From NCBI GenBank assembly GCA_025210475.1, contig JAOARW010000029.1, positions 1 to 64,000 of the forward strand: a stretch of 64,000 nucleotides of DNA. The letters are read 5' to 3'. This document shows positions 53,912-61,233 of the stretch, piece by piece. The position numbers and the translations under genes are program-made. Numbering within the stretch: the first letter of the stretch is position 1; each line of letters begins with the position of its first letter. Origin of the DNA: Carboxylicivirga sp. (GTDB lineage Bacteria; Bacteroidota; Bacteroidia; Bacteroidales; Marinilabiliaceae). Below the pieces are notes generated by a model, which worked only from the letters and a program-made list of their open reading frames with translations, ran no database searches and was not told the origin of the DNA.

Positions 53912-54344
53912 TATGGTTGTGAGTTTATTGTATAATTGATGGTGAGGAGTTTATCCTGTAGTAGTTGATTTATGCTAAATTATAATTTTTACTGTTTCAA
54001 GCTTGTAACTGTTTGTTTTATTTTCAAAAAAGCAATTGCGAGCATGCAAGCCCTTACCTCAGATATAAAATGAGCTGTTGCAAGTATGCAGTAGCTTTTT
54101 TCAATTTTAAAAAGACATGTTACGCGTTTGAAATGCAATATTATAGTAAAAAATACAGAGCTAATTTTTGGGGTATGAGAATATAATTGTTTGGGGATGT
54201 TTGATACTGCATAAAAGTTAGGTTGATAAACGTTCTGAAAAGACCATTAACCCCCAGTTGGTAATCGTTTGACCATAAAACAAAAGAGGAAGCCCTCAAT
54301 CAGGACTTCCTCTTTACAGTACAGTAATAGAAAATATTATATAG
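53912..54344. other. Intergenic region with imperfect palindrome
   Basis: No gene is seen. AAAAAAGC (54026-54033) pairs with GCTTTTTT (54094-54101), with partly complementary arms between them (GCATGC and GTATGC), so it could act as a terminator in either direction. The cold-shock gene terminator lies at 54283-54315. Confidence 0.4.
54283..54315 (-). terminator. Intrinsic terminator of the cold-shock gene
   Basis: AAAGAGGAAG (54283-54292) pairs with CTTCCTCTTT (54306-54315); on the minus strand it is followed by TGT. Confidence 0.75.
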
Positions 54345-54533
54345 TTATACTACTTTCACATTAACAGCGTTCAAGCCTTTACGACCTTCTTGTAAATCGA
54401 ACTCTACGGTATCTCCTTCACGGATTTCATCAACTAATCCAGAAGCGTGTACAAAGTGTTCTTTACCATTTTCATCAGAGATAAAGCCGAAGCCTTTTGA
54501 CTCATTGAAGAATTTTACTTTTCCTTTACTCAT
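54345..54533 (-). CDS. Cold-shock-domain protein
   Basis: A 62-residue OB-fold RNA chaperone of the CspA family. RNP1-like KGFGFISDE and RNP2-like HFVHASGL are present, and GKVKFFNESKGFGFI is the typical N-terminus. Length is slightly below E. coli CspA. A TAnnTTTG -7 element (TATGTTTG, minus strand, 54563-54570) implies a leader of only about 20 bases, unlike the long thermosensing leader of E. coli cspA. Confidence 0.95.
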   Translation of the reverse strand: MSKGKVKFFNESKGFGFISDENGKEHFVHASGLVDEIREGDTVEFDLQEGRKGLNAVNVKVV

Positions 54534-54562
54534 TTTATATCAATTGTAAATGTATAAGGATG

Positions 54563-54570
54563 CAAACATA
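54563..54570 (-). promoter_or_regulatory. -7 element of the cold-shock gene
   Basis: TATGTTTG on the minus strand matches TAnnTTTG; no clear -33 element is visible. Confidence 0.45.
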
Positions 54571-54653
54571 CGCCAATTATTTGACTTTCAGTATTTTTTT
54601 GGGGATAAGTTTAAATTAGTTTTTCTTTCTTTTATAAGAAAGGCTTATTGCCC

Positions 54654-57518
54654 TTATTTTTTTAACTCTTCCTTTAGATATTTAGCCGTATAGCTTTTTC
54701 TGTTTTTTGCTACTTGCTCTGGTGTTCCGGCACAGATCAGTTTGCCACCAAAGCGGCCGCCATCGGGACCAATATCAATCACATGGTCGGCTACTTTAAT
54801 CACATCCAGATTGTGTTCAATTACCAATACGGTGTTGCCTTTGGCTACCAGGCGATGCAGTACATCCAGTAAAACACGTATGTCTTCAAAGTGCAAACCT
54901 GTGGTTGGTTCATCCAGTATGTAAATGGTTTTACCGGTGTCGCGCTTGGCCAGTTCGGCTGCCAGTTTTACCCGCTGGCTTTCTCCACCGGAAAGTGTCG
55001 TAGATGGTTGTCCGAGTGTGATGTATCCCAGGCCAACATCCTGCAGGGTCTTAAGTATCTTCGATAGTTTCGGAATGTGTTGGAAGAATTCAACCGACTG
55101 GTTGATGGTCATGTCCAGCACATCGCTGATGGATTTTCCTTTATAACGCACTTCGCAGGTTTCGCGGTTGTAGCGTCGGCCTCCACAATCCGGGCATTCC
55201 ACCATCACATCAGGCAGGAAGTTCATTTCGATTACCTGTACGCCACCACCTTTACAGGTTTCGCAACGTCCGCCAGCCACGTTAAAGGAGAAGCGGCCGG
55301 GTTTGTAGGCGCGTATTTTCGATTCGGGTAACTCGGCAAAAAGCTTGCGTATCTCGTCAAATATTTTGGTGTAGGTGGCCGGGTTGGAGCGTGGTGTTCG
55401 TCCCAATGGCTTTTGATCCACATCCACCACCTTATCAATGTGTTCGAGTCCTTCCACCTTTTTAAACGGCAGGGGATCTTTTACGGCGTTGTAGAAGTGT
55501 TGGTTCAGGATGGGGTAGAGGGTTTCGTTAACAAGTGTTGACTTGCCACTACCCGAAACACCCGTAACGCAAATCAGTTTTCCCAGAGGAAATTCCACAC
55601 TTACATTCTGCAGGTTGTGGCCCGAAGCACCTGTAATTTTAAGCACTTTGCTGTTGCCTTCGCGTCGTTCTTTGGGTACAGCAATTTTCTTTTTACCCGT
55701 CAGGTAATCGGCCGTTAAGGAGTTGCTTTGCAGTATCTGCATAGGGGTGCCATGGGCTACAATTTCGCCACCATGGCGTCCGGCATGGGGGCCCATGTCC
55801 ACCACATAATCGGCAGCCATCATCATGTCGTGGTCGTGTTCTACTACCAACACGCTGTTACCCGTATCGCGCAACTGACTAAGCGAATCGATCAAACGGT
55901 GGTTGTCGCGCTGGTGAAGCCCGATGCTTGGTTCATCAAGAATGTAAAGCACATTAACCAGCTGCGATCCAATTTGTGTAGCCAGACGAATCCGTTGGCT
56001 CTCACCACCCGATAGAGTCATGGCACTGCGGTTGAGTGAGAGGTATTCCAGACCAACATTGATCAGGAAACCCAAACGATTACGAATTTCTTTGAGTACT
56101 TCGTAGCCGATGGTTTTTTGCTTCTCGCTCATGCGATCTTCCAACCCCTGGAACCATTCGTGCAAAAGACCCAGGTCCATGTCGGCCAATTCGGCAATGT
56201 TTTTATCGTCTATTTTAAAATGCAGTGCTTCACGATTCAGGCGTTGACCGTTACACTCGCTACAGCTGGAGTTTTTAATAAACTGATTGGCCCATTTGCG
56301 CGCCTTCATGGAAGTGTCGTTATCCTGTTGTTCCAATATGTACTTGATAACACCTTCGAAACTCAGATAGTAATTCGATGAAGAGCCAAGTGGCGTGTTT
56401 TTAAGCGTCAGAGGTTCACTGGAGCCATGTAAAATGGTATCCATAGCCTCTTCCGGTATATTTTTGATGGCTGTATTCAGGGTGAATCCATATTTCTCGG
56501 CGATGGCTTCAATCTGCCAGAATATCAGGTTGTTTTTATATTTTCCCAATGGGGCAATTCCTCCCTTTTTAATGGTTGAACTGGCATCGGGCACAATCTT
56601 ATCAAAATCAACTTCATCCACTGTGCCCAATCCTTTACACTTCGGACAGGCTCCCTGCGGCGAGTTAAACGAGAAGGAGTGAGGGGCAGGTTCGTTGTAG
56701 GAAATACCAGAACTGGGACACATCAGCTGACGGCTGTAAAAACGCTGTTCGTCCGTTTCTTTGTCAACCAGCATCATAATGCCTTTGCCATGTTGCATAG
56801 CCAGGCGGATGCTTTCCTTTAGGCGTTTACTGTCTTTTTTAGCTACGGCCACACGATCAACCACCATTTCAATAAAATGGGTTTTATAGCGATCTACCTT
56901 CATGCCATGCACTACCTCTTTTATCTCTCCGTCGATACGCACATGTAGAAAGCCTTTCTTGCGAATTTGCTCAAATAGTTCCTTGTAATGACCTTTACGT
57001 CCCTTAACCAAAGGGGCGGCAATGTATACTTTTCGTCCGTTGAATTGGTCCAATATTAAGTCCAGAATCTGATCGTCGGTATACTTGACCATTTTTTCCC
57101 CTGTTTGGTAGGAGAAGGCCTCTCCGGCACGAGCATAAAACAGGCGCAGGAAATCGTATATCTCAGTGATGGTGCCAACCGTTGAACGAGGGTTCTTACC
57201 TGTCGTTTTTTGTTCGATGGAAATCACCGGACTCAGGCCGGTAATCTTGTCCACATCGGGGCGCTCCATGTTACCCAAAAACTGCCTGGCATAAGCCGAG
57301 AATGTTTCGATGTAACGACGCTGTCCTTCGGCATAAATGGTGTCGAAGGCCAAAGACGATTTACCACTACCACTTAAGCCGGTTACCACCACCAATTTAT
57401 TTCGCGGAATAGTTACATCAATGTTCTGTAGATTGTGTACACGGGCACCGTATACATCTATTTGCTCGCTTTCATTTATCTGCTCAGAGGCAAGGGTACT
57501 TGTATCTTTCACTTTCAT
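54654..57518 (-). CDS. uvrA: Excinuclease ABC subunit A
   Basis: Damage-recognition ATPase of nucleotide excision repair. The 954-residue protein has two ABC modules: Walker [15 protein letters not shown] and [14 protein letters not shown], signatures [16 protein letters not shown] and [16 protein letters not shown], Walker [16 protein letters not shown] and [15 protein letters not shown]. Zinc modules are CSEC...(insertion) and CETCKGGG...CPDCGG. The first zinc motif reads MCPSSG where many orthologues have CPxCG, with the later CPKCKG intact, so one ligand is replaced by serine, as I believe is common in this phylum. ATG 57518 is chosen; a -7 element TATCTTTG lies at 57541-57534 on the minus strand. 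Confidence 0.97.
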   Translation of the reverse strand: MKVKDTSTLASEQINESEQIDVYGARVHNLQNIDVTIPRNKLVVVTGLSGSGKSSLAFDTIYAEGQRRYIETFSAYARQFLGNMERPDVDKITGLSPVISIEQKTTGKNPRSTVGTITEIYDFLRLFYARAGEAFSYQTGEKMVKYTDDQILDLILDQFNGRKVYIAAPLVKGRKGHYKELFEQIRKKGFLHVRIDGEIKEVVHGMKVDRYKTHFIEMVVDRVAVAKKDSKRLKESIRLAMQHGKGIMMLVDKETDEQRFYSRQLMCPSSGISYNEPAPHSFSFNSPQGACPKCKGLGTVDEVDFDKIVPDASSTIKKGGIAPLGKYKNNLIFWQIEAIAEKYGFTLNTAIKNIPEEAMDTILHGSSEPLTLKNTPLGSSSNYYLSFEGVIKYILEQQDNDTSMKARKWANQFIKNSSCSECNGQRLNREALHFKIDDKNIAELADMDLGLLHEWFQGLEDRMSEKQKTIGYEVLKEIRNRLGFLINVGLEYLSLNRSAMTLSGGESQRIRLATQIGSQLVNVLYILDEPSIGLHQRDNHRLIDSLSQLRDTGNSVLVVEHDHDMMMAADYVVDMGPHAGRHGGEIVAHGTPMQILQSNSLTADYLTGKKKIAVPKERREGNSKVLKITGASGHNLQNVSVEFPLGKLICVTGVSGSGKSTLVNETLYPILNQHFYNAVKDPLPFKKVEGLEHIDKVVDVDQKPLGRTPRSNPATYTKIFDEIRKLFAELPESKIRAYKPGRFSFNVAGGRCETCKGGGVQVIEMNFLPDVMVECPDCGGRRYNRETCEVRYKGKSISDVLDMTINQSVEFFQHIPKLSKILKTLQDVGLGYITLGQPSTTLSGGESQRVKLAAELAKRDTGKTIYILDEPTTGLHFEDIRVLLDVLHRLVAKGNTVLVIEHNLDVIKVADHVIDIGPDGGRFGGKLICAGTPEQVAKNRKSYTAKYLKEELKK

Positions 57519-57533
57519 CAACTTAAGAACAAG

Positions 57534-57541
57534 CAAAGATA
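57534..57541 (-). promoter_or_regulatory. -7 element of uvrA
   Basis: TATCTTTG on the minus strand matches TAnnTTTG. The start ATG at 57518 would be about 9 bases from the transcript start, which also excludes an upstream TTG at 57536. Confidence 0.5.
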
Positions 57542-57678
57542 ATTATTAGTTCGAATCAGATGATTTAAGGAGTAGGAAGAATTAAGATGCGAAATATAAG
57601 GTGCAGGGTAAAAGACTAAACACAAATCATAAAACTCTGAACTTTAATTCCAAAACCCTGAATCTAAAACTCAATACA

Positions 57679-58659
57679 TTATTCAGGTAAACTATCTTTT
57701 TTTGCTTCAGCCGGTTTGTTAATTATTTCTTCGGCGTGCTTGGGCAATTTAAGCGTGTATGTTTTTTTATTTGAATTAGTCAGGTAAGCTTCGCGTAACC
57801 ACGGATTAAGATCTTTTAATTCTTTGTAGGTGGTACCATATTTTTGCGCAAATGTTGCAAAGTTTTTAACTCCTGATTTAATGTCGTAGTCAATCACATC
57901 AATGGTTGGGTATAAATCTTCTGCTTTTACATGGAATCCATAATGTTCGGGTCTGGAAAGAATTTCCTTAATGGCCAGTATGCGGTATACGTAACGACCA
58001 GTTTCTTCGCCCAGCAACAAATCGTAGTAGCTATCTACCTTTTGTCGGTCCAATTGACGGTTAACTCCTGTACGACCGGCATTATAGGCTGCAGCAGCCA
58101 AGGTCCAGCTACCATAATGTTCCTGCATTTTTTTGAGGTATTTACAGGCAGCAATAGTCGATTTCTCGATGTGGTAACGTTCGTCTACCTCTTTGCTTAC
58201 TTCCAGGCCATATTCGCGGGCTGTGGTACGCATAAACTGCCATAATCCAACTGCTCCGGCTGGCGATTTGGCACGCGGCATAAAGCTACTTTCAATTAAT
58301 GATAAGTACTTGAAATCATCGGGAACACCCTGTTCTTTCAGGATTGGCTCGATGATTGGAAAATAGCGGTTGGCACGCTTGATAAACAAAATCGTTTGTG
58401 ATTGCCAGTAAGTGTTAACCAGCAGTTCGCGGTCAAAACTCTCTTTTACATCCATACGTTTAATTGGCGCTTCTTCTCCGGCAAAATTGATGGAAAGAGG
58501 AATGTCGAGAGAGGAAATAGCATAGCTACTCTCTTTGTTAATTGTGTTACCTGATTGGGTAACCGGTTCCGACGAATGTATAAATAATTGTGATACCAAA
58601 ACTATGGCAACAACAGCAACGGATACAGATAATAATTTCGTATAAAAGCTCACTTTCAT
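57679..58659 (-). CDS. MltD-like lytic transglycosylase
   Basis: Cleaves peptidoglycan glycan strands non-hydrolytically. The 326-residue protein has an N-terminal membrane anchor or signal peptide (about residues 7-27, LLSVSVAVVAIVLVSQLFI) and a Slt domain (about 105-230). The catalytic glutamate is in YLSLIESSFMPRAKSPAGAVG, followed by GLWQFM and AAAYNAG. A C-terminal segment (about 265-315) resembles part of a LysM-like region (FAQKYGTTYKELKDLNPWL). ATG 58659 is preferred to TTG 58677 because it follows the promoter at 58725-58695 by a normal distance. Confidence 0.92.
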   Translation of the reverse strand: MKVSFYTKLLSVSVAVVAIVLVSQLFIHSSEPVTQSGNTINKESSYAISSLDIPLSINFAGEEAPIKRMDVKESFDRELLVNTYWQSQTILFIKRANRYFPIIEPILKEQGVPDDFKYLSLIESSFMPRAKSPAGAVGLWQFMRTTAREYGLEVSKEVDERYHIEKSTIAACKYLKKMQEHYGSWTLAAAAYNAGRTGVNRQLDRQKVDSYYDLLLGEETGRYVYRILAIKEILSRPEHYGFHVKAEDLYPTIDVIDYDIKSGVKNFATFAQKYGTTYKELKDLNPWLREAYLTNSNKKTYTLKLPKHAEEIINKPAEAKKDSLPE

Positions 58660-58694
58660 AATCTCACTCTTTTTCAACTTTCACCAAACGACAC

Positions 58695-58725
58695 CAAAAA
58701 TAATTTTTCAGTTCTTTAAACCAAA
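58695..58725 (-). promoter_or_regulatory. Consensus promoter of the lytic transglycosylase
   Basis: On the minus strand TTTG (58725-58722), a 19-base spacer and TATTTTTG (58702-58695) match the Bacteroidota consensus TTTG-N19-TAnnTTTG exactly. Confidence 0.75.
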
Positions 58726-58816
58726 AAACGTGCCGCATTACTTATCAACACTTCGAACTTTTAAAAATGTGGCGGGTGTAAAAGTAGTACGCACAACTTT
58801 AAAAAATGTTCGAAAA

Positions 58817-58839
58817 AAAGAGCCCATTTAGAGCTCTTT
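58817..58839 (-). terminator. Intrinsic terminator of the M56/M23 operon
   Basis: AAAGAGC (58817-58823) pairs with GCTCTTT (58833-58839), followed on the minus strand by T5. Confidence 0.75.
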
Positions 58840-58871
58840 CAGGGAATTAGAAATAAAATTCAATCAGTTTC

Positions 58872-60662
58872 TTAGTTAATAAGCGATTCCGGATCGACAT
58901 AATGACCATCTTTTTTTATCTCGAGATGCAAATGTGGTCCGGTAGAAATCCCGCTGCTGCCCAGTAATCCGATTACATCGCCCTGTTTTACTTTTTGTCC
59001 CTCTTTTACTTTGTAGGCATTGAGTTGTGAGTACAAGGAGGAATAACCATTTTCATGATCGACGATAACGAATCGTCCATGCCCTTTGCCTACTTCAAAG
59101 TTAAGGTTCACTTTTCGAACTACACCATCGCCAATAGCCATAACTTTGGTATTTAGAGGTGCCACATAATCTACTCCATTATGCATCTTCATTTTTTTGC
59201 TAATGGGGTGTTTTCGCATACCAAAACCTGAGGAAACTTTATTTAAATCTTCCTTTCTGATAGGGGAGTGGAATAGAGACTCGTCGTTTGACTTATTGCT
59301 TACATGCTTTGAAGGAGCAATAACAATTTGTATTGGATAGGCTTTTTCAATTTCCATTTTTTGCTCAACACTGCAATTGGAAAATGATGTGTTAAAACTT
59401 TCTTTAGCCATTGTATTACGTAAATCAGTAATTGCTGAATTGACTTCAGTTAAAACCAGGTTGGCTAAATCGTAGGATGTGTCAACATCTTTTTTTAAGA
59501 AGATAACAGGGGAATTGCCATTAATTGGTTTTGTTGAACTCATAAAACTTTTAACGCTGCTTTTTACTGCTTTAACATTGCCAGGATTACCATTTACCAA
59601 CATTTGTCCTTTAGCATTAATAAGTATTGGTAAAACATTATTCTGTTTAAGTGCTGCCTTTTCATTTATAGTGACTAAAGAACTGGCGTTATTTTGCTTA
59701 TACATGTCGACAATAATAGTATTATGTGCTCTGTTGTCACTTGGCCATGCATAATTCTTTTCGTTTGAATGTGTTATTGTGTTTTGGCTTATTGTTGCTG
59801 AACCAAATATGATTAAAAGTGCAACAATGAAAGGTAAAGCTACTAATAAGCGTTTAACTGGATTTGATTTATAATTTGCCATTTTAATTCGTTTTTTGAT
59901 GAGTTTATAACTGAAAGGACTCATCAGAGGCGAATAATGGTTGTGCGATGCCTGTTGCAAAACCAAATTAAAGTAGTCCTTTAGTGGGCTATTTTGAGTT
60001 GCATCGGCATCCGCCTGAAATTCATGCACCTCTTCTAAAGCCTTTCGGTATAGGTAAATAAAGGGATTCATCCAAAAGATAATCAACAAAACCTCCATAA
60101 ACATGCGGTCGAGCGAGTGTTTGTGTCGCAGGTGACTTAGTTCGTGATCGATGATGCTGTTTCCATTGGGCGAATGCCAAACATTTTGGGAAATGAAGAT
60201 ATAACGAAAGAAAGAAAAAGTGTAATGCTGGTTGAAAAGTACCAGCGTAAATTTCTTGTGATTTATTTTTTCATTGGCACGAATGGTTTTCCAAAGATGA
60301 ATAATGTTTTTGAGAAATCTGAATAAGAAAGCAAATGACACCATTACCAATGGTATTAACCACCAATATTCTTTAGCAGGAGCGAGGCTTGTGGCAACTT
60401 CGTTGTTGATCATAGGCTCTTCCATAAAAGTAAATTGGTTAACCGTAGTATGAATGGCATTTATTATAGTAGTAGGTTCACTGGTATAAGTCGTCAGATC
60501 TATTTTAATAAATGGGAATAGATAAGCGAATACAACACTTGTCAGTAAATACATCCGGCTGAGTGTAAAAAATGACTCATTGCGCAATGTCAGGTGGTAA
60601 ATCAGGTAAAATATACCTGAAACCACTGAGCTTTTTATAAGGTAGCCAAGGAGTACATCCAT
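58872..60662 (-). CDS. BlaR1-like M56 peptidase fused to ExbD-like and M23 domains
   Basis: A 596-residue polytopic membrane protein. The M56 part has membrane helices near residues 4-24, 36-52, 100-118, 190-205 and 271-290 and a complete HELSH zinc motif (173-177), with ELxxD-type EEVHEFQAD downstream (210-217). In BlaR1 this cytoplasmic protease triggers loss of the BlaI repressor. After the last helix, residues about 344-450 resemble the periplasmic domain of Bacteroidota ExbD (ILINAKGQMLVNG, DTSYDLANLVLTEVNSAITDLR). Residues about 475-596 form an M23/LytM peptidase with HNGVD (494-498) and HLHLE (577-581), so its metal site looks intact. No penicillin-binding sensor domain is present. It overlaps blaI by one base (TAATG). 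Wall sensing or processing is inferred. Confidence 0.9.
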   Translation of the reverse strand: MDVLLGYLIKSSVVSGIFYLIYHLTLRNESFFTLSRMYLLTSVVFAYLFPFIKIDLTTYTSEPTTIINAIHTTVNQFTFMEEPMINNEVATSLAPAKEYWWLIPLVMVSFAFLFRFLKNIIHLWKTIRANEKINHKKFTLVLFNQHYTFSFFRYIFISQNVWHSPNGNSIIDHELSHLRHKHSLDRMFMEVLLIIFWMNPFIYLYRKALEEVHEFQADADATQNSPLKDYFNLVLQQASHNHYSPLMSPFSYKLIKKRIKMANYKSNPVKRLLVALPFIVALLIIFGSATISQNTITHSNEKNYAWPSDNRAHNTIIVDMYKQNNASSLVTINEKAALKQNNVLPILINAKGQMLVNGNPGNVKAVKSSVKSFMSSTKPINGNSPVIFLKKDVDTSYDLANLVLTEVNSAITDLRNTMAKESFNTSFSNCSVEQKMEIEKAYPIQIVIAPSKHVSNKSNDESLFHSPIRKEDLNKVSSGFGMRKHPISKKMKMHNGVDYVAPLNTKVMAIGDGVVRKVNLNFEVGKGHGRFVIVDHENGYSSLYSQLNAYKVKEGQKVKQGDVIGLLGSSGISTGPHLHLEIKKDGHYVDPESLIN

Positions 60663-61036
60663 TACTCTTGCTTTTTAGATATTTGCTGATCAATCAATGA
60701 CTTTAATTCTTCCAATTCAGAAACAGAGAGTTCGCTTTCTTTTGTAAAGAAGGATGCGAATTGTTTGGGTGAATTATTGAAAAAGTTCTGTACCAAAGTT
60801 GACATATACCTTTTAGTATATTCACTTTTTTTAACCAAAGGAAAATACTCATTAACCTTGCCGTAAGTATTAAAGCCAATGGCTTTCTTCTTAACCAAAA
60901 CCCTTACAACAGTTGATATTGTGGTATAGGCCGGGCGAGGCTCGGGGTATTGTTCTATTATATCTTTCAGAAACCCTTTTTCAATGTTCCACAGGTATTG
61001 CATTACCTGCTCTTCTGCTTTCGTTAATTCAATCAT
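60662..61036 (-). CDS. BlaI/MecI-family transcriptional repressor
   Basis: A 124-residue winged-helix repressor. LTKAEEQVMQYLWNIEKGFLKDII and YTTISTVVRVLVKKKAIG are the DNA-binding domain; the C-terminal helices (RYMSTLVQNFFNNSPKQFASF) are the dimerisation domain. It should repress its own operon with the M56/M23 gene, the co-transcribed sensor. I choose ATG 61036 (MIELTKAEEQ); the upstream ATG at 61060 lies within the -7 element and cannot be in the message. Palindromic operators lie just upstream. Confidence 0.93.
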   Translation of the reverse strand: MIELTKAEEQVMQYLWNIEKGFLKDIIEQYPEPRPAYTTISTVVRVLVKKKAIGFNTYGKVNEYFPLVKKSEYTKRYMSTLVQNFFNNSPKQFASFFTKESELSVSELEELKSLIDQQISKKQE

Positions 61037-61053
61037 TTCCCAAATGTTTGCTA

Positions 61054-61119
61054 CAAACATATGACTATAAATATAGTCAGCAAATTATTTTGATAGTTTT
61101 ATGACTATTTATATAGTTA
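61054..61119 (-). promoter_or_regulatory. blaI promoter with embedded operator palindromes
   Basis: On the minus strand TTTG (61084-61081), a 19-base spacer and TATGTTTG (61061-61054) form a consensus promoter. The spacer contains a perfect 18-bp palindrome TGACTATA-AA-TATAGTCA (plus-strand 61062-61079). A second, imperfect copy TGACTATTTATATAGTTA lies at 61102-61119, 40 bp away. A repressor bound to the first site would cover the promoter. Confidence 0.8.
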
Positions 61120-61233
61120 TCGAAAAATTTAACTTGTTTTTGATTGGCTAAAGGCCTAGATTGCATCCGTGATGAAGCTTAGTTTGTCAGTGCTTAATTT
61201 ATTTAATACTTTAAAGGTCAATAATAAGCAGAT

